34,113 nucleotides of DNA from Candidatus Dadabacteria bacterium (GTDB lineage: Bacteria > Desulfobacterota_D > UBA1144 > Nemesobacterales > CSP1-2): the NCBI GenBank assembly GCA_022615255.1, contig JAKEHC010000037.1:1-34113 (forward strand). Direction: 5' to 3'. A model generated the notes under the pieces. The model had not been told where the DNA came from, ran no database searches, and worked only from the letters and a program-made list of their open reading frames with translations. A program made the position numbers and the translations under genes. Of the stretch, positions 1 through 7,929 are shown in pieces; position 1 is the first letter of the stretch; each line of letters begins with the position of its first letter.

Positions 1-2
1 CC

Positions 3-743
3 CTCATACTTTCTGACGTCGCAGGCGACAGGCTTGACGCGATTGCTTCAGGTCCCACAGTCCCTGATCCCACAACATTTGAAGAGGCATGGCGCGTCAT
101 AGAGGAGCTCAGGCTTGAGCATAAAATCCCTCCTCAGGTGGTTATACACCTTGAAGAGGGAAGGGAGGGAAACGTTCCGGAAACGCTTAAAAGGGAGGAG
201 CTTAGAAGCGATCTGGTTCAAACTGTCATTGTAGGGAATAACCTTAAATCGCTTGTAGCGGCTGAGAGAAGGGCGAGAGAGCTCGGATACAATACGATTC
301 TCCTTTCTTCCCAGATACAGGGTGAATCAAGAGAGGTCGCAAAGGTGATAGCGGCGATTGCGCTCGATATAGAAAGGTCCGATATCCCGGTGAAAAAACC
401 CGCCTGCCTGATCTTCGGAGGGGAGACTACCGTAACCGTAACCGGAGAGGGGAGAGGGGGAAGAAACACGGAGACCTCCCTTGCATTCTCAATGGAAATA
501 ATGGGACATGAACAAATACTGGGTCTTTTCTGCGGCACCGACGGGATAGACGGTCCAACTGATGCGGCAGGGGCGATCTCGGATGGGACAACAAGATTAC
601 GCGCAAGGAAGATAAAGCTGAGCGCCAGGGAGTCGCTCAGTCAAAACGATTCTTACACATTCTTTGAGAGATTGGGAGACCTGATTAAAACAGGTTCAAC
701 CGGCACAAACGTCATGGACATCGGCGTTGTGTTAGTGGAATAG
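3..743 (+). CDS. Glycerate 2-kinase (GckA/TtuD-type, MOFRL family), 5'-truncated by window edge
   Basis: The product belongs to the glycerate kinase family that phosphorylates D-glycerate with ATP to give 2-phosphoglycerate, a cytoplasmic step feeding glycolysis from glyoxylate or serine-type pathways. The frame is open from base 3 and reads LILSDVAGDRLDAIASGP, a family signature, so the gene starts upstream of the window and the GTG at 138 is not the real start. Further family motifs are GGETTVTVTGEGRGGRNTE, the glycine-rich MOFRL-type segment, and GTDGIDGPTDAAGA near the C-terminus. About the last 246 residues of a protein usually 420-450 long are present, and the C-terminus looks complete. 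A palindromic repeat starts 10 bases after the stop and separates it from the next gene. Family assignment is strong; in vivo substrate is inferred. Confidence 0.9.
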   Translation, partial: LILSDVAGDRLDAIASGPTVPDPTTFEEAWRVIEELRLEHKIPPQVVIHLEEGREGNVPETLKREELRSDLVQTVIVGNNLKSLVAAERRARELGYNTILLSSQIQGESREVAKVIAAIALDIERSDIPVKKPACLIFGGETTVTVTGEGRGGRNTETSLAFSMEIMGHEQILGLFCGTDGIDGPTDAAGAISDGTTRLRARKIKLSARESLSQNDSYTFFERLGDLIKTGSTGTNVMDIGVVLVE

Positions 744-752
744 AAGTGGATT

Positions 753-781
753 GTAGAGACGACCCGCGGGGTGGTCTCTAC
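753..781. repeat. Palindromic repeat, GTAGAGAC subfamily
   Basis: Left arm GTAGAGACGACCC and right arm GGGTGGTCTCTAC pair at 12 of 13 positions around GCG. It belongs to the dispersed palindrome family also found at 10718, 10871, 17494, 23558 and 32447. It covers the GTG at 771, which makes that codon an unlikely start for the following gene. Confidence 0.75.
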
Positions 782-791
782 TTTAGCGGAA

Positions 792-1514
792 ATGAGATAC
801 GCAATAATCTCTGATATCCATTCAAACCTCGAAGCCCTGAAAAGGGTGCTGGAAGAGATAGATAGACTCGGTGTTGATAAAACAGTCTGCCTTGGAGATA
901 TCGTAGGCTACGGGGGGAACCCGAATGAATGCGTAGAGGTAATCAAGGAAAGAAACGTAGAATCCATAATTGGAAATCACGATAAGGTCGCTTGCGGGAA
1001 AGAGGAGCCCTACAATTTCAACCCAGTGGCAAGAGCGGCAGCCCTCTGGACAAGAAAAGAGCTTACACCCGACAATAGAGAGTTTTTAAATAACCTCCCG
1101 GATACGAGATTCCTTGATGATTTTCTTATGGTTCACGGCGCTGTATCGGATCCTGATTTATACATAGTGTCATCATATGACGCCCTGATGGAATTCAGGC
1201 TGATGAAAAAAAATTCCGTTTGCTTTTTCGGTCATACACACGTGAGAACCTGCTACACTCTTTTAAACGATGATGTGAGACAGTCATTTGACCACGAGCT
1301 TAGGATAGAACCGGATTATAAATACCTGATAAATCCCGGAAGCGTAGGGCAGCCGAGGGATAGAGACCCTCGTGCCTCTTTCTTAATCTTTGATAAAAAA
1401 GAAGGGTCGGTGAAATTCATAAGGCTTGAATACGATATAGAGAAAGCCCAGAGAAAAATAATAGAAGCGGGGCTTGATAGAAGGCTCGCTGACAGATTGT
1501 CTAGCGGATGGTGA
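792..1514 (+). CDS. Calcineurin-like metallophosphoesterase (YfcE/MJ0936-type phosphodiesterase)
   Basis: A 240-residue cytoplasmic protein of the binuclear-metal phosphoesterase superfamily. The metal-ligand motifs appear in order: SDIH (Asp8, His10), GD at 35-36 within GDIVGYGGN, GNHD at 61-64, a mid-protein VHG and a C-terminal GHTH. Family members hydrolyse phosphodiesters or phosphomonoesters with Mn or Ni; the substrate cannot be read from sequence. The start is placed at ATG 792 because MRYAIISDIHSN is the normal N-terminus of the family and the longer frame back to GTG 771 runs through a palindromic repeat. The ribosome binding site is weak. It is probably independent of the glycerate kinase, from which the repeat separates it. 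Confidence 0.87.
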   Translation: MRYAIISDIHSNLEALKRVLEEIDRLGVDKTVCLGDIVGYGGNPNECVEVIKERNVESIIGNHDKVACGKEEPYNFNPVARAAALWTRKELTPDNREFLNNLPDTRFLDDFLMVHGAVSDPDLYIVSSYDALMEFRLMKKNSVCFFGHTHVRTCYTLLNDDVRQSFDHELRIEPDYKYLINPGSVGQPRDRDPRASFLIFDKKEGSVKFIRLEYDIEKAQRKIIEAGLDRRLADRLSSGW

Positions 1515-1670
1515 ATCTCCATTGCGATTAATCGGCTGGAGACTGCCTGCCCTGAGATTTTGAGCTTAATAACCTGACCTACGATTAAATCGATTCATAC
1601 TTTTAAATATTCACTATATTTAGTGTAAAATCTTGAAGGTTTGTCACCTTTGTATTAACTTTAAGATGCG

Positions 1671-3023
1671 ATGGCAATATCGTCAAAACCACTGCCACAA
1701 AATATAGATGCCGAGCAGGCTGTGCTGGGTGGCGTGCTTATAGAAGGCAGCGCTATAAACCAGATCCTAGAGATTCTAACGTCTGAGGATTTCTATAGGG
1801 AATCGCATAGAAAGATATTTGATGCAATGATTGAGCTTGATAAAGACAGCAAGCCCATAGATATACTCACCCTTTTTGATTACCTGAAATCACAGGGACA
1901 ACTTCTAGAAGAAGTAGGGGGGAGTAGCTACCTTACATACCTCACACAGGTTGTTCCTTCTACTGCAAACGTGGAATATTACGCAAGACTTGTAAAGGAA
2001 AAGTCTATCCTAAGGAAGCTTGTCATATCGGCAACGGACATTGCAATGCGGGGCTACGAAGAGGGCATAAACGCTGAGGAGGCTGTTGACCAAGCAGAGC
2101 AGGCAATACTTGATATCGCGCAGCACAAAGTAAAACCGAGCTTTTATGATAGCAGGGAGCTTTCGGCAAAAGCCCTTCAGATAATAGAAACCCTATATGA
2201 GAGAAAAGAGCTTATCACAGGCATCTCGACCGGGTTTGAAAAACTGGATCACATGACAGCCGGGCTCCAGCCAGCCGATCTAATAATAGTAGCGGCAAGG
2301 CCGGGTCTTGGTAAAACGTCTTTCTGCCTTAATATAGCCACACATGCCGCCATAGAGAGTAGAAGCCCTGTGGGAATATTTTCACTCGAGATGACAAAAG
2401 AACAGCTTATGCTGAGGATGCTTTCAAGCAGGGCAAAGGTAAACTATTCGAACGTAAGAAGTGGATGGATCAAAGACGAGGACCTGACGAAGCTCGTGCA
2501 TGCGGCTGATATCTTCGGCAAGGCAAAAATCTACGTTGATGATACCCCTGCGATCAGCGTGCTTGAGCTCCGTGCAAAAGCAAGAAGGCAGAAAAGAGAA
2601 AAAGGGCTTGAGCTCGTCATCATAGACTATCTTCAGCTCATGCGCGGAGGCGGAAAAGCCGAGACGAGAGAGCGCGAGATCGCTGAAATCTCAGGCTCAC
2701 TTAAAGCCCTTGCGAAGGAGCTCGGCATCCCGGTGATAGCCGTCTCACAGCTCAGCCGCCAGACAGAAGCGCGCGCCGATAAACGCCCTCAGCTCGCCGA
2801 CCTCCGTGAAAGCGGCGCACTGGAGCAGGACGCCGACGTGGTTATCTTCATACACAGAGCAGATGCATACAAAAAGAACGCTGATGAGAAGGACGGCATC
2901 GCCGAAATAATTATCGGAAAGCAAAGAAACGGTCCGACAGGGGTGGCGAAGCTTGTTTTTTTGGATAAGCTCGGCGTGCCGAGTTTTGAAAATCCTGCCG
3001 AAGAGTACGAAGGGATATTCTAA
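1671..3023 (+). CDS. dnaB: Replicative DNA helicase DnaB
   Basis: DnaB is the hexameric 5'-3' helicase that opens the replication fork and interacts with primase. The 450-residue product has the full two-domain layout. The N-terminal domain (about 10-110) begins PQNIDAEQAVLGG. The RecA-like C-terminal domain has Walker A ARPGLGKTS at 209-217 (Lys215), the FSLEM motif with catalytic Glu240, Walker B VIIDYLQLM, an AVSQLSR motif and the DNA-binding KQRNGPTG segment. Length is normal and no intein interrupts the P-loop or the DYLQLM region, common intein sites in this family. Upstream (1515-1670) there is no gene, only two small dyads: CACTA/TAGTG at 1612-1625 and AAGGT/ACCTT at 1636-1650. The initiation region has no strong Shine-Dalgarno match. 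Confidence 0.97.
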   Translation: MAISSKPLPQNIDAEQAVLGGVLIEGSAINQILEILTSEDFYRESHRKIFDAMIELDKDSKPIDILTLFDYLKSQGQLLEEVGGSSYLTYLTQVVPSTANVEYYARLVKEKSILRKLVISATDIAMRGYEEGINAEEAVDQAEQAILDIAQHKVKPSFYDSRELSAKALQIIETLYERKELITGISTGFEKLDHMTAGLQPADLIIVAARPGLGKTSFCLNIATHAAIESRSPVGIFSLEMTKEQLMLRMLSSRAKVNYSNVRSGWIKDEDLTKLVHAADIFGKAKIYVDDTPAISVLELRAKARRQKREKGLELVIIDYLQLMRGGGKAETREREIAEISGSLKALAKELGIPVIAVSQLSRQTEARADKRPQLADLRESGALEQDADVVIFIHRADAYKKNADEKDGIAEIIIGKQRNGPTGVAKLVFLDKLGVPSFENPAEEYEGIF

Positions 3024-3112
3024 CCCAAATAATGCGTGAGAGAATAGCAAAGTAAAAAATTTCGTGCATAATATGGTATTATATTTTTTACCGAGATTAT
3101 AAGGAGGAGACA

Positions 3113-3592
3113 ATGAATACATCACGTCGAATAATAGCGTTAATCGTGGCAGTCGGGATGAGCTTGATGGGTTGGACCTTTGCGCAAGCACAAGAGGCTG
3201 AGCATATCATGCTCAAACCGGGTGATATAAAGTGGACTGACGCACCGCCGTCGATGCCGCCTGGCGCGCAAGTCGCTGTGATTGAAGGGGACTTGAAAAA
3301 AGCTGAGCCCTTCACGTTCCGCCTTAAACTTCCCGCTAAGTACACGATAGCACCGCACACACATCCTACTATAGAACACGTGACTGTGATCTCCGGAACC
3401 TTCTATATGGGAGCAGGGGATAAAATTGATAAGGATAAAGCCGTAGCCTTGACTCCCGGAAGTTTCGCAGTGTTTCAACCGGGGCACAGCATGTTCACCT
3501 GGACTCAGGAGGAAACCGTAGTTCAAGTGTATGGGGTTGGTCCGTGGGGGATAAATTACATTAACCCGGCTGACGATCCAAGGAAGAAATAA
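3113..3592 (+). CDS. Secreted cupin-domain protein
   Basis: A 159-residue protein with an N-terminal Sec signal peptide (basic MNTSRR, hydrophobic stretch, predicted cleavage after AQA around residue 26) followed by a single cupin barrel. Cupin motif 1 is seen as PHTHPTIEHVTVISG (His82, His84, Glu88) and motif 2 as FQPGHSMF (His125), so the usual 3-His/1-Glu metal site is intact. The protein should be periplasmic or extracellular and bind a divalent metal. Cupins include dioxygenases, isomerases and binding proteins, and the reaction here is unknown. A strong AAGGAGGA site lies 5-12 bases before the ATG. An ATAATA/TATTAT dyad at 3068-3082 lies just upstream and could be part of a promoter. 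The gene appears monocistronic. Confidence 0.8.
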   Translation: MNTSRRIIALIVAVGMSLMGWTFAQAQEAEHIMLKPGDIKWTDAPPSMPPGAQVAVIEGDLKKAEPFTFRLKLPAKYTIAPHTHPTIEHVTVISGTFYMGAGDKIDKDKAVALTPGSFAVFQPGHSMFTWTQEETVVQVYGVGPWGINYINPADDPRKK

Positions 3593-3620
3593 CAAGTTAA
3601 AGTAAGCATTTCCGTTGCAA

Positions 3621-3646
3621 CCTGGGAATGAAGCCCGGGCAATTTT
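3621..3646 (+). terminator. Candidate weak terminator after the cupin gene
   Basis: CCTGGG (3621-3626) and CCCGGG (3634-3639) can form a 6-bp stem with one G-U pair, followed by CAATTTT. It lies 29 bases after the cupin stop. The U run is short, so the call is tentative. Confidence 0.3.
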
Positions 3647-3703
3647 AAGGTTTAGTTTCCTTACGCCAAATACGATGTAACCCCAATGGCTTATTCGAAG
3701 CGG

Positions 3704-4525
3704 TTAACCTCTTTTAATCAGCGCCTCATTCATACTTCCGCTTCTGTACCCATCTATATCAATCGTGACGTAAGTAAAACCGAGTTCCTTCAAGCGTCTA
3801 GAAATCTTCTCTCTTAGATCGCGGCTCAGAATCCTTTCAAACTCGCTTTCATCAACTTCAATCCTAGCAATCTTTTCATGGTACCTAACCCGAAATTGTC
3901 TTAGCCCCAGTTGCCTTAAAAATAGCTCGGAGAGGGCGATAGTTTTGAGCCTATCCTCCGTGACTTCAGTGCCATAAGGGATTCTCGAGGAAAGACATGC
4001 CATCTGGGGTTTATCCCATGTGGAAAGCCCCATACTTCGGCTCAAATAACGAATCTCTTCTTTATTAAGCCCTGCCTCAAGAAGAGGCGCCCTCGCTCCC
4101 ATTTCCTTTGCGGCATCCATGCCCGGTCTAAAATCTCCGAGATCGGAAAGGGTAGCGCCGTAGACTACATTCCTGATTCTTAGCTCGTTTGCCTTTGCGA
4201 AACAGATATTGAAAAGCTCCGTCTTACAAAAAAAGCATCTTTTAGGGGAATTCTCCTGATACCCGGGAATATCGAGCTCATTAGAGCTTTCGGTGATAAG
4301 CCTTGCGCCTATGTTTTTTGCAAGCTCCCTCGCCTCCTCAAGCTCGAAGGCGGGATAGGAAGGGGAAATTGCAGTGAGGGCTACTGCATTTTCACCAAGC
4401 ACGTCGTATGAGATTTTGAGCAGGAAGGTGCTGTCAACCCCGCCTGAGAAGGCGACTATAACGGAGTCTAAACCCTTTATTATCTCTTTTAACCTATCTA
4501 GCTTTCCTTCGATCTCATTTTTCAT
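3704..4525 (-). CDS. larE: ATP-dependent sacrificial sulfur transferase LarE
   Basis: LarE adenylates the carboxylates of pyridinium-3,5-biscarboxylic acid mononucleotide and donates sulfur from its own cysteine, a step in making the nickel-pincer nucleotide cofactor of lactate racemase LarA and its homologues. The 273-residue product has the PP-loop SGGVDS at 27-32. ACLSSRIPYG carries Cys177, matching the sacrificial Cys176 of the Lactobacillus plantarum enzyme. A CFFC pair lies at 97-100. I start at ATG 4525, preceded by AGG; a TTG at 4546 would add 7 residues and shift the cysteine away from the reference numbering. larA, larB and larC are not in the window. It is divergent from a GlcD-type oxidase, which would fit lactate or other 2-hydroxyacid metabolism. 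Confidence 0.9.
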   Translation of the reverse strand: MKNEIEGKLDRLKEIIKGLDSVIVAFSGGVDSTFLLKISYDVLGENAVALTAISPSYPAFELEEARELAKNIGARLITESSNELDIPGYQENSPKRCFFCKTELFNICFAKANELRIRNVVYGATLSDLGDFRPGMDAAKEMGARAPLLEAGLNKEEIRYLSRSMGLSTWDKPQMACLSSRIPYGTEVTEDRLKTIALSELFLRQLGLRQFRVRYHEKIARIEVDESEFERILSRDLREKISRRLKELGFTYVTIDIDGYRSGSMNEALIKRG

Positions 4526-4582
4526 TTGTAACCTAATTCTAAACAAATCAAGATAATATGTCCATAAAACTGGGAAATGGTA

Positions 4583-4646
4583 ATGTAGCGGCGACCTTCA
4601 GGTCGCCATGAAGAAAAATGTGGAAGGCTAAAGCCTTCCGCTACAT
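4583..4646. repeat. Composite palindromic element: two hairpins inside an outer stem
   Basis: The outer arms ATGTAGCGG (4583-4591) and CCGCTACAT (4638-4646) are exact reverse complements. Inside them are two hairpins: GGCGACC/GGTCGCC with loop TTCA (4590-4607), and GGAAGGCT/AGCCTTCC with loop AA (4622-4639). The layout resembles paired REP units arranged as a BIME. It lies in the gap between larE and the GlcD gene. Confidence 0.8.
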
Positions 4647-4745
4647 AAAGGTCACATTTTCCCTATGTTTTATCCAAAGTTATGAATTTTGTTAGACATC
4701 AACTCGTCATGCAATGCAAGCTATTATGGCGCTTCAAAATAATAA

Positions 4746-4759
4746 AAACGTATACGTTT
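4746..4759. promoter_or_regulatory. 14-bp perfect palindrome upstream of the GlcD-type gene, candidate operator
   Basis: AAACGTATACGTTT is self-complementary over 14 bases and ends next to TTGACA (4758-4763), about 40 bases before the ATG at 4801. No good -10 box lies 16-18 bases after that TTGACA, so the promoter itself is not established. It differs from the surrounding dispersed repeats and could bind a dimeric regulator of the oxidase or of larE. Confidence 0.4.
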
Positions 4760-4800
4760 GACACCCATATGCCACTCATGTGAAACTTATCTTAGTGGAG

Positions 4801-6246
4801 ATGAACAAATCTATAATCACCAAAAAACTCGAGGCTATTGTTGGGAAAGGAAATGTTCTATCCCAGGAAGAAGATACTATTGTTTATGAGCAGGACGCGT
4901 TTGTCATGAGGGCGACTCCAGATTTTGTGGTTTTTCCATCTGGAACCTCGGACGTCTCAGAGATAGTAAAACTGGCGAATAGAGAAGGAATACCAATCGT
5001 CCCACGAGGTGCAGGGACTGGAATAAGCGGGGGCGCAATCCCGGTATCGGGCGGGATTATGATCTCACTTACAAAGATGAATAAGATCCTTGAGATAGAT
5101 ATAAAAAACCGTCTTGCAGTTGTTGAGCCGGGGGTGGTGAATCTAGAGCTTACTAAAGCGGTGTCCCCATATGACCTTTTTTATGCACCTGACCCTTCAA
5201 GCCAGATGGTATGCACGCTCGGGGGAAACGTCGCAGAAAACGCAGGCGGTATACACTGCGTCGCATACGGTGTTACAACAAACCATGTATTGGGGCTTCA
5301 GGTAGTTCTGCCTGACGGCGAGGTTGTAGAGCTTGGAGGAAAGTCAATTGATCCCACAGGATTTGACCTAGTTGGAATAATGGTAGGCTCAGAAGGCACG
5401 CTCGGAATAGTAACAAAGATAATACTAAGGCTTATGAGGCGAGCAGAAGCCGTGGGAACGATGATCGCCATCTTTGACAGCATTGACGACGCTGGAAAGA
5501 CTGTGGCGGATGTTATAGGTAACGGAATAACACCTACCGCGCTTGAGATGATGGATGCTCTCTCTATCCGCGCTGTCGAGGAAACTATCCATGCAGGCTA
5601 TCCCCTTGACGCCGAGGCTGTGCTTCTCATAGAGCTCGAAGGGCTCAAGGAAACGCTCAAGAGGGCTTTTCCATTGATAAGGGATTTGTGCTTCAGGAAC
5701 AGCGCTCGAGATGTTAGAATTGCAGAGACAGAAAATGAAAGGGAGCTTCTCTGGAAGGGGAGAAAAAGCGTTGCGGGCGCAATAGGCAAAATAGCGCCGA
5801 ATCATTACACTCAGGATGGAGTAGTTCCGCGTCCGAAGCTCCCGGAGGTGCTGAGAAAGGTTATAGAGATCGGAAAGAACCGTTCGCTTCTTATCGCCAA
5901 CGTGGCACACGCAGGGGACGGCAACCTTCATCCATTAATACTCTTTGATCCGAGACACCCAGGCGAGCTCGAACGGGTTATCGAAGCAGGGGGGGAGATA
6001 TTAAAGCTTTGTGTAGACGCAGGAGGGACAATCACCGGCGAGCACGGGGTAGGGATAGAGAAGAATAAATACATGAGCTTGCTTTTCAGCGAGGATGATA
6101 TTAAGGCTATGGAGAAAATCAAGGATACATTTGACCCAAAGGGGCTATTTAACCCTGGAAAGATCTTTCCAACCCCTAAGGGATGCAGAGAACTAAGAGT
6201 CCGTCCTATCGGTGCCGGAGACGTTCAAAAGGACATCTGGATTTAA
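4801..6246 (+). CDS. glcD: FAD-linked oxidase, GlcD / D-lactate dehydrogenase family
   Basis: A 481-residue FAD-dependent 2-hydroxyacid dehydrogenase of the VAO fold, expected to oxidise glycolate, D-lactate or a related 2-hydroxyacid. The FAD-binding PRGAGTGISGG is at 68-78 and DPSSQMVCTLGGNVAENAGG at 131-150. The C-terminal cap carries HAGDGNLH (370-377) and GEHGVG (413-418), typical of the family. No glcE or glcF (FeS subunit) follows, so the electron acceptor partner is elsewhere or absent. A GTG at 4780 in the same frame would add 7 residues; neither start has a well-spaced Shine-Dalgarno, and the ATG is chosen because MNKSIITKKLEAIVG matches usual N-termini. The divergent larE gives some support for D-lactate as substrate, but this is inference. 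Confidence 0.9.
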   Translation: MNKSIITKKLEAIVGKGNVLSQEEDTIVYEQDAFVMRATPDFVVFPSGTSDVSEIVKLANREGIPIVPRGAGTGISGGAIPVSGGIMISLTKMNKILEIDIKNRLAVVEPGVVNLELTKAVSPYDLFYAPDPSSQMVCTLGGNVAENAGGIHCVAYGVTTNHVLGLQVVLPDGEVVELGGKSIDPTGFDLVGIMVGSEGTLGIVTKIILRLMRRAEAVGTMIAIFDSIDDAGKTVADVIGNGITPTALEMMDALSIRAVEETIHAGYPLDAEAVLLIELEGLKETLKRAFPLIRDLCFRNSARDVRIAETENERELLWKGRKSVAGAIGKIAPNHYTQDGVVPRPKLPEVLRKVIEIGKNRSLLIANVAHAGDGNLHPLILFDPRHPGELERVIEAGGEILKLCVDAGGTITGEHGVGIEKNKYMSLLFSEDDIKAMEKIKDTFDPKGLFNPGKIFPTPKGCRELRVRPIGAGDVQKDIWI

Positions 6247-6293
6247 AAAATACCGATAGATTCCAGTTAATTTTTTGAATCAATAAACTTGAC

Positions 6294-7121
6294 TCACGTA
6301 TTAACAGCTTTTTCAATACGACTTGCTCCGCACTGATGACCAAGGGGCATTACAATAAGTTTCTTCATCCAAACATCCTCAATTTTAGGATAGTCTTTGA
6401 GTCCATAAATAATTTTCTCATGTTCGGTGAGTTCGGTATATGTACCAAAGAGCCTATCCCAAATTGAGAATAGGTTTGAGTAATTAGAGTTTGTTTCCTT
6501 TAACTTATCGGAGTGGTGGATGTGGTGCATATCCGGGGTAACAAATAATAATCGGGTGATCGATTCCCAGGGTTCTGGAATCCTTATGTTAGCATGCTGA
6601 AATTGGGCGGCTAATCCAAGAGCTGCTTCATGAACAGCTAGGGCTATCGCACTTGGTCCCCATAACAGACCAACAACCATTTTGAAAGCAGATGAAAGTG
6701 CAACCTCAGATAGATGAAATCTGGAAGCACTCGTCACATCGACATCCAAATCGCTATGATGCACACGGTGCAAACGCCACAAAAAGGGTATTCTATGATA
6801 AGCCATGTGCCAGATATATGTCACGAAATCAAGGAAAATCAATGAAAGGATGATATCTGTCCAAGCACCCAGATGAAAAAAGTTTAATAACCCTATGCCG
6901 TGTTTAGCCAATGCTTCATAGTAGGCAACTATAAAGCTGCCTACTGTTATATACATGATTAAACCATTACTGACTCCAATGGATATGTTTCTGATATAAT
7001 GTTTTATTCTAGATTCTAGAGGCTTTCGAAATTGGAAGAAAATTTCAAGGGCACCGAATATAGCTAATCCTCCAAAAGCAACTAAGAACCTCCAGAATCC
7101 TGTTTCAATGGCGATTTCCAT
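6294..7121 (-). CDS. Sterol desaturase / fatty acid hydroxylase family membrane protein
   Basis: A 275-residue integral membrane di-iron protein of the fatty acid hydroxylase superfamily. The histidine clusters are visible: WHMAYH (His105, His109), HRVHH (118-122), His176 in QFQHAN and HHIHH (199-203), followed by the family segment NYSNLFSIWDRLFGTY. Hydrophobic helices lie at about 8-30, 48-70 and 88-103. Members hydroxylate or desaturate lipids using O2; the substrate is unknown here. The start is ATG 7121, because GGAG sits 8-11 bases before it; a TTG 21 bases upstream overlaps that site. It is the last gene on the minus strand after arsR and a methyltransferase, 88 bases away, so co-transcription is plausible. 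The TTA stop lies 47 bases from the convergent oxidase gene. Confidence 0.88.
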   Translation of the reverse strand: MEIAIETGFWRFLVAFGGLAIFGALEIFFQFRKPLESRIKHYIRNISIGVSNGLIMYITVGSFIVAYYEALAKHGIGLLNFFHLGAWTDIILSLIFLDFVTYIWHMAYHRIPFLWRLHRVHHSDLDVDVTSASRFHLSEVALSSAFKMVVGLLWGPSAIALAVHEAALGLAAQFQHANIRIPEPWESITRLLFVTPDMHHIHHSDKLKETNSNYSNLFSIWDRLFGTYTELTEHEKIIYGLKDYPKIEDVWMKKLIVMPLGHQCGASRIEKAVNT

Positions 7122-7209
7122 CTTATTATCTCCAACTATCAATGGGCATGGCGTACTCTACTCTTCGAAGCATACAATCGGCTGCGAGACAAAACTTTAT
7201 CCCTTCATA

Positions 7210-7875
7210 CTACTTCTCTTTTTGTGAAGAAATTACTATAAACCCTCCTTCTCCATAACCCTCTTTTATTGGCTCAATAGCGCGTATCTTTTCCGGATTT
7301 TTTAAGATTGTCTGACGTAACTTGATATTCTTATGCTCCATCCTTCTTAGCCATTCTACAACTTCGTTTACAGAGTAAAAACGAGCATATCGATGAAATT
7401 TGCTTTTATTCTTTTTGGATTCATAAATCCTACCCACAGTACTTTTCTTGTCTATCATTCCAATAATCATATACCCACGAGATTTAAGAACCCTCTTTGC
7501 TTCTTGCAGTCCTTTTATCGGATTCCGGAGAAAGCATATGGTTGTTACCATTAATACAAAATCGAAAGAGGCGTCATCGAAAGGAAGGTCTTCTGCCTTT
7601 GCCTTAACGACCTCTATGCCCCGCTTTCGCGCTATTCCTGACATCGCTTCTGCTGGCTCCACCCCTAGCTTTATACCAAGAGGAAGTGCAAATCTCCCAC
7701 TGCCTACACCTACTTCTAAACCTTTACCTTTTTTCGGAAGGAATTTTCGTAACGCCAGAACTTCTGACTCGTAAACAAACCGATTTTCATCAAACCACTT
7801 ATCGTATTCCTGAGCCAGTTCATCAAAGATTTGGATTCTTTTATCCCAATTATCATGTTTTAAAACCATTTCCAT
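7210..7875 (-). CDS. Class I SAM-dependent methyltransferase (Methyltransf_11 type)
   Basis: A 221-residue cytoplasmic Rossmann-fold methyltransferase. Motif I is LEVGVGSGRFA, the acidic region reads GVEPAEAM, motif II-like AEDLPFDDASFDFVLMVTT follows, and the post-motif ERVLK-like segment is AKRVLKSRGYMIIG. The substrate cannot be inferred; it lacks the conserved cysteines of ArsM arsenite methyltransferases. It follows the ArsR regulator by about 50 bases on the same strand, so it is likely part of the regulated unit. ATG 7875 is used; GTG codons at 7884 and 7881 are possible but overlap the only purine-rich stretch (GTGGTGG). Confidence 0.82.
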   Translation of the reverse strand: MEMVLKHDNWDKRIQIFDELAQEYDKWFDENRFVYESEVLALRKFLPKKGKGLEVGVGSGRFALPLGIKLGVEPAEAMSGIARKRGIEVVKAKAEDLPFDDASFDFVLMVTTICFLRNPIKGLQEAKRVLKSRGYMIIGMIDKKSTVGRIYESKKNKSKFHRYARFYSVNEVVEWLRRMEHKNIKLRQTILKNPEKIRAIEPIKEGYGEGGFIVISSQKEK

Positions 7876-7929
7876 AGCCACCACTTTTCAAATAGAACCG
7901 CCATTCAGCATATATCTCTCGCCACAATA

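Noticed and set aside
771..791. GTG start at 771 for the metallophosphoesterase
   Set aside because: The codon lies inside a palindromic repeat, and family N-termini begin at the ATG at 792.
2745..3191. 148-residue minus-strand frame across the end of dnaB and start of the cupin gene
   Set aside because: It crosses two confident genes in antisense, and its sequence is rich in low-complexity residues.
4758..4763. TTGACA as the -35 box of the GlcD gene
   Set aside because: No acceptable -10 hexamer lies 16-18 bases downstream.
5425..5931. 168-residue open frame on the minus strand inside the GlcD gene
   Set aside because: It is fully antisense to a well-conserved oxidase and has no family features or ribosome site.
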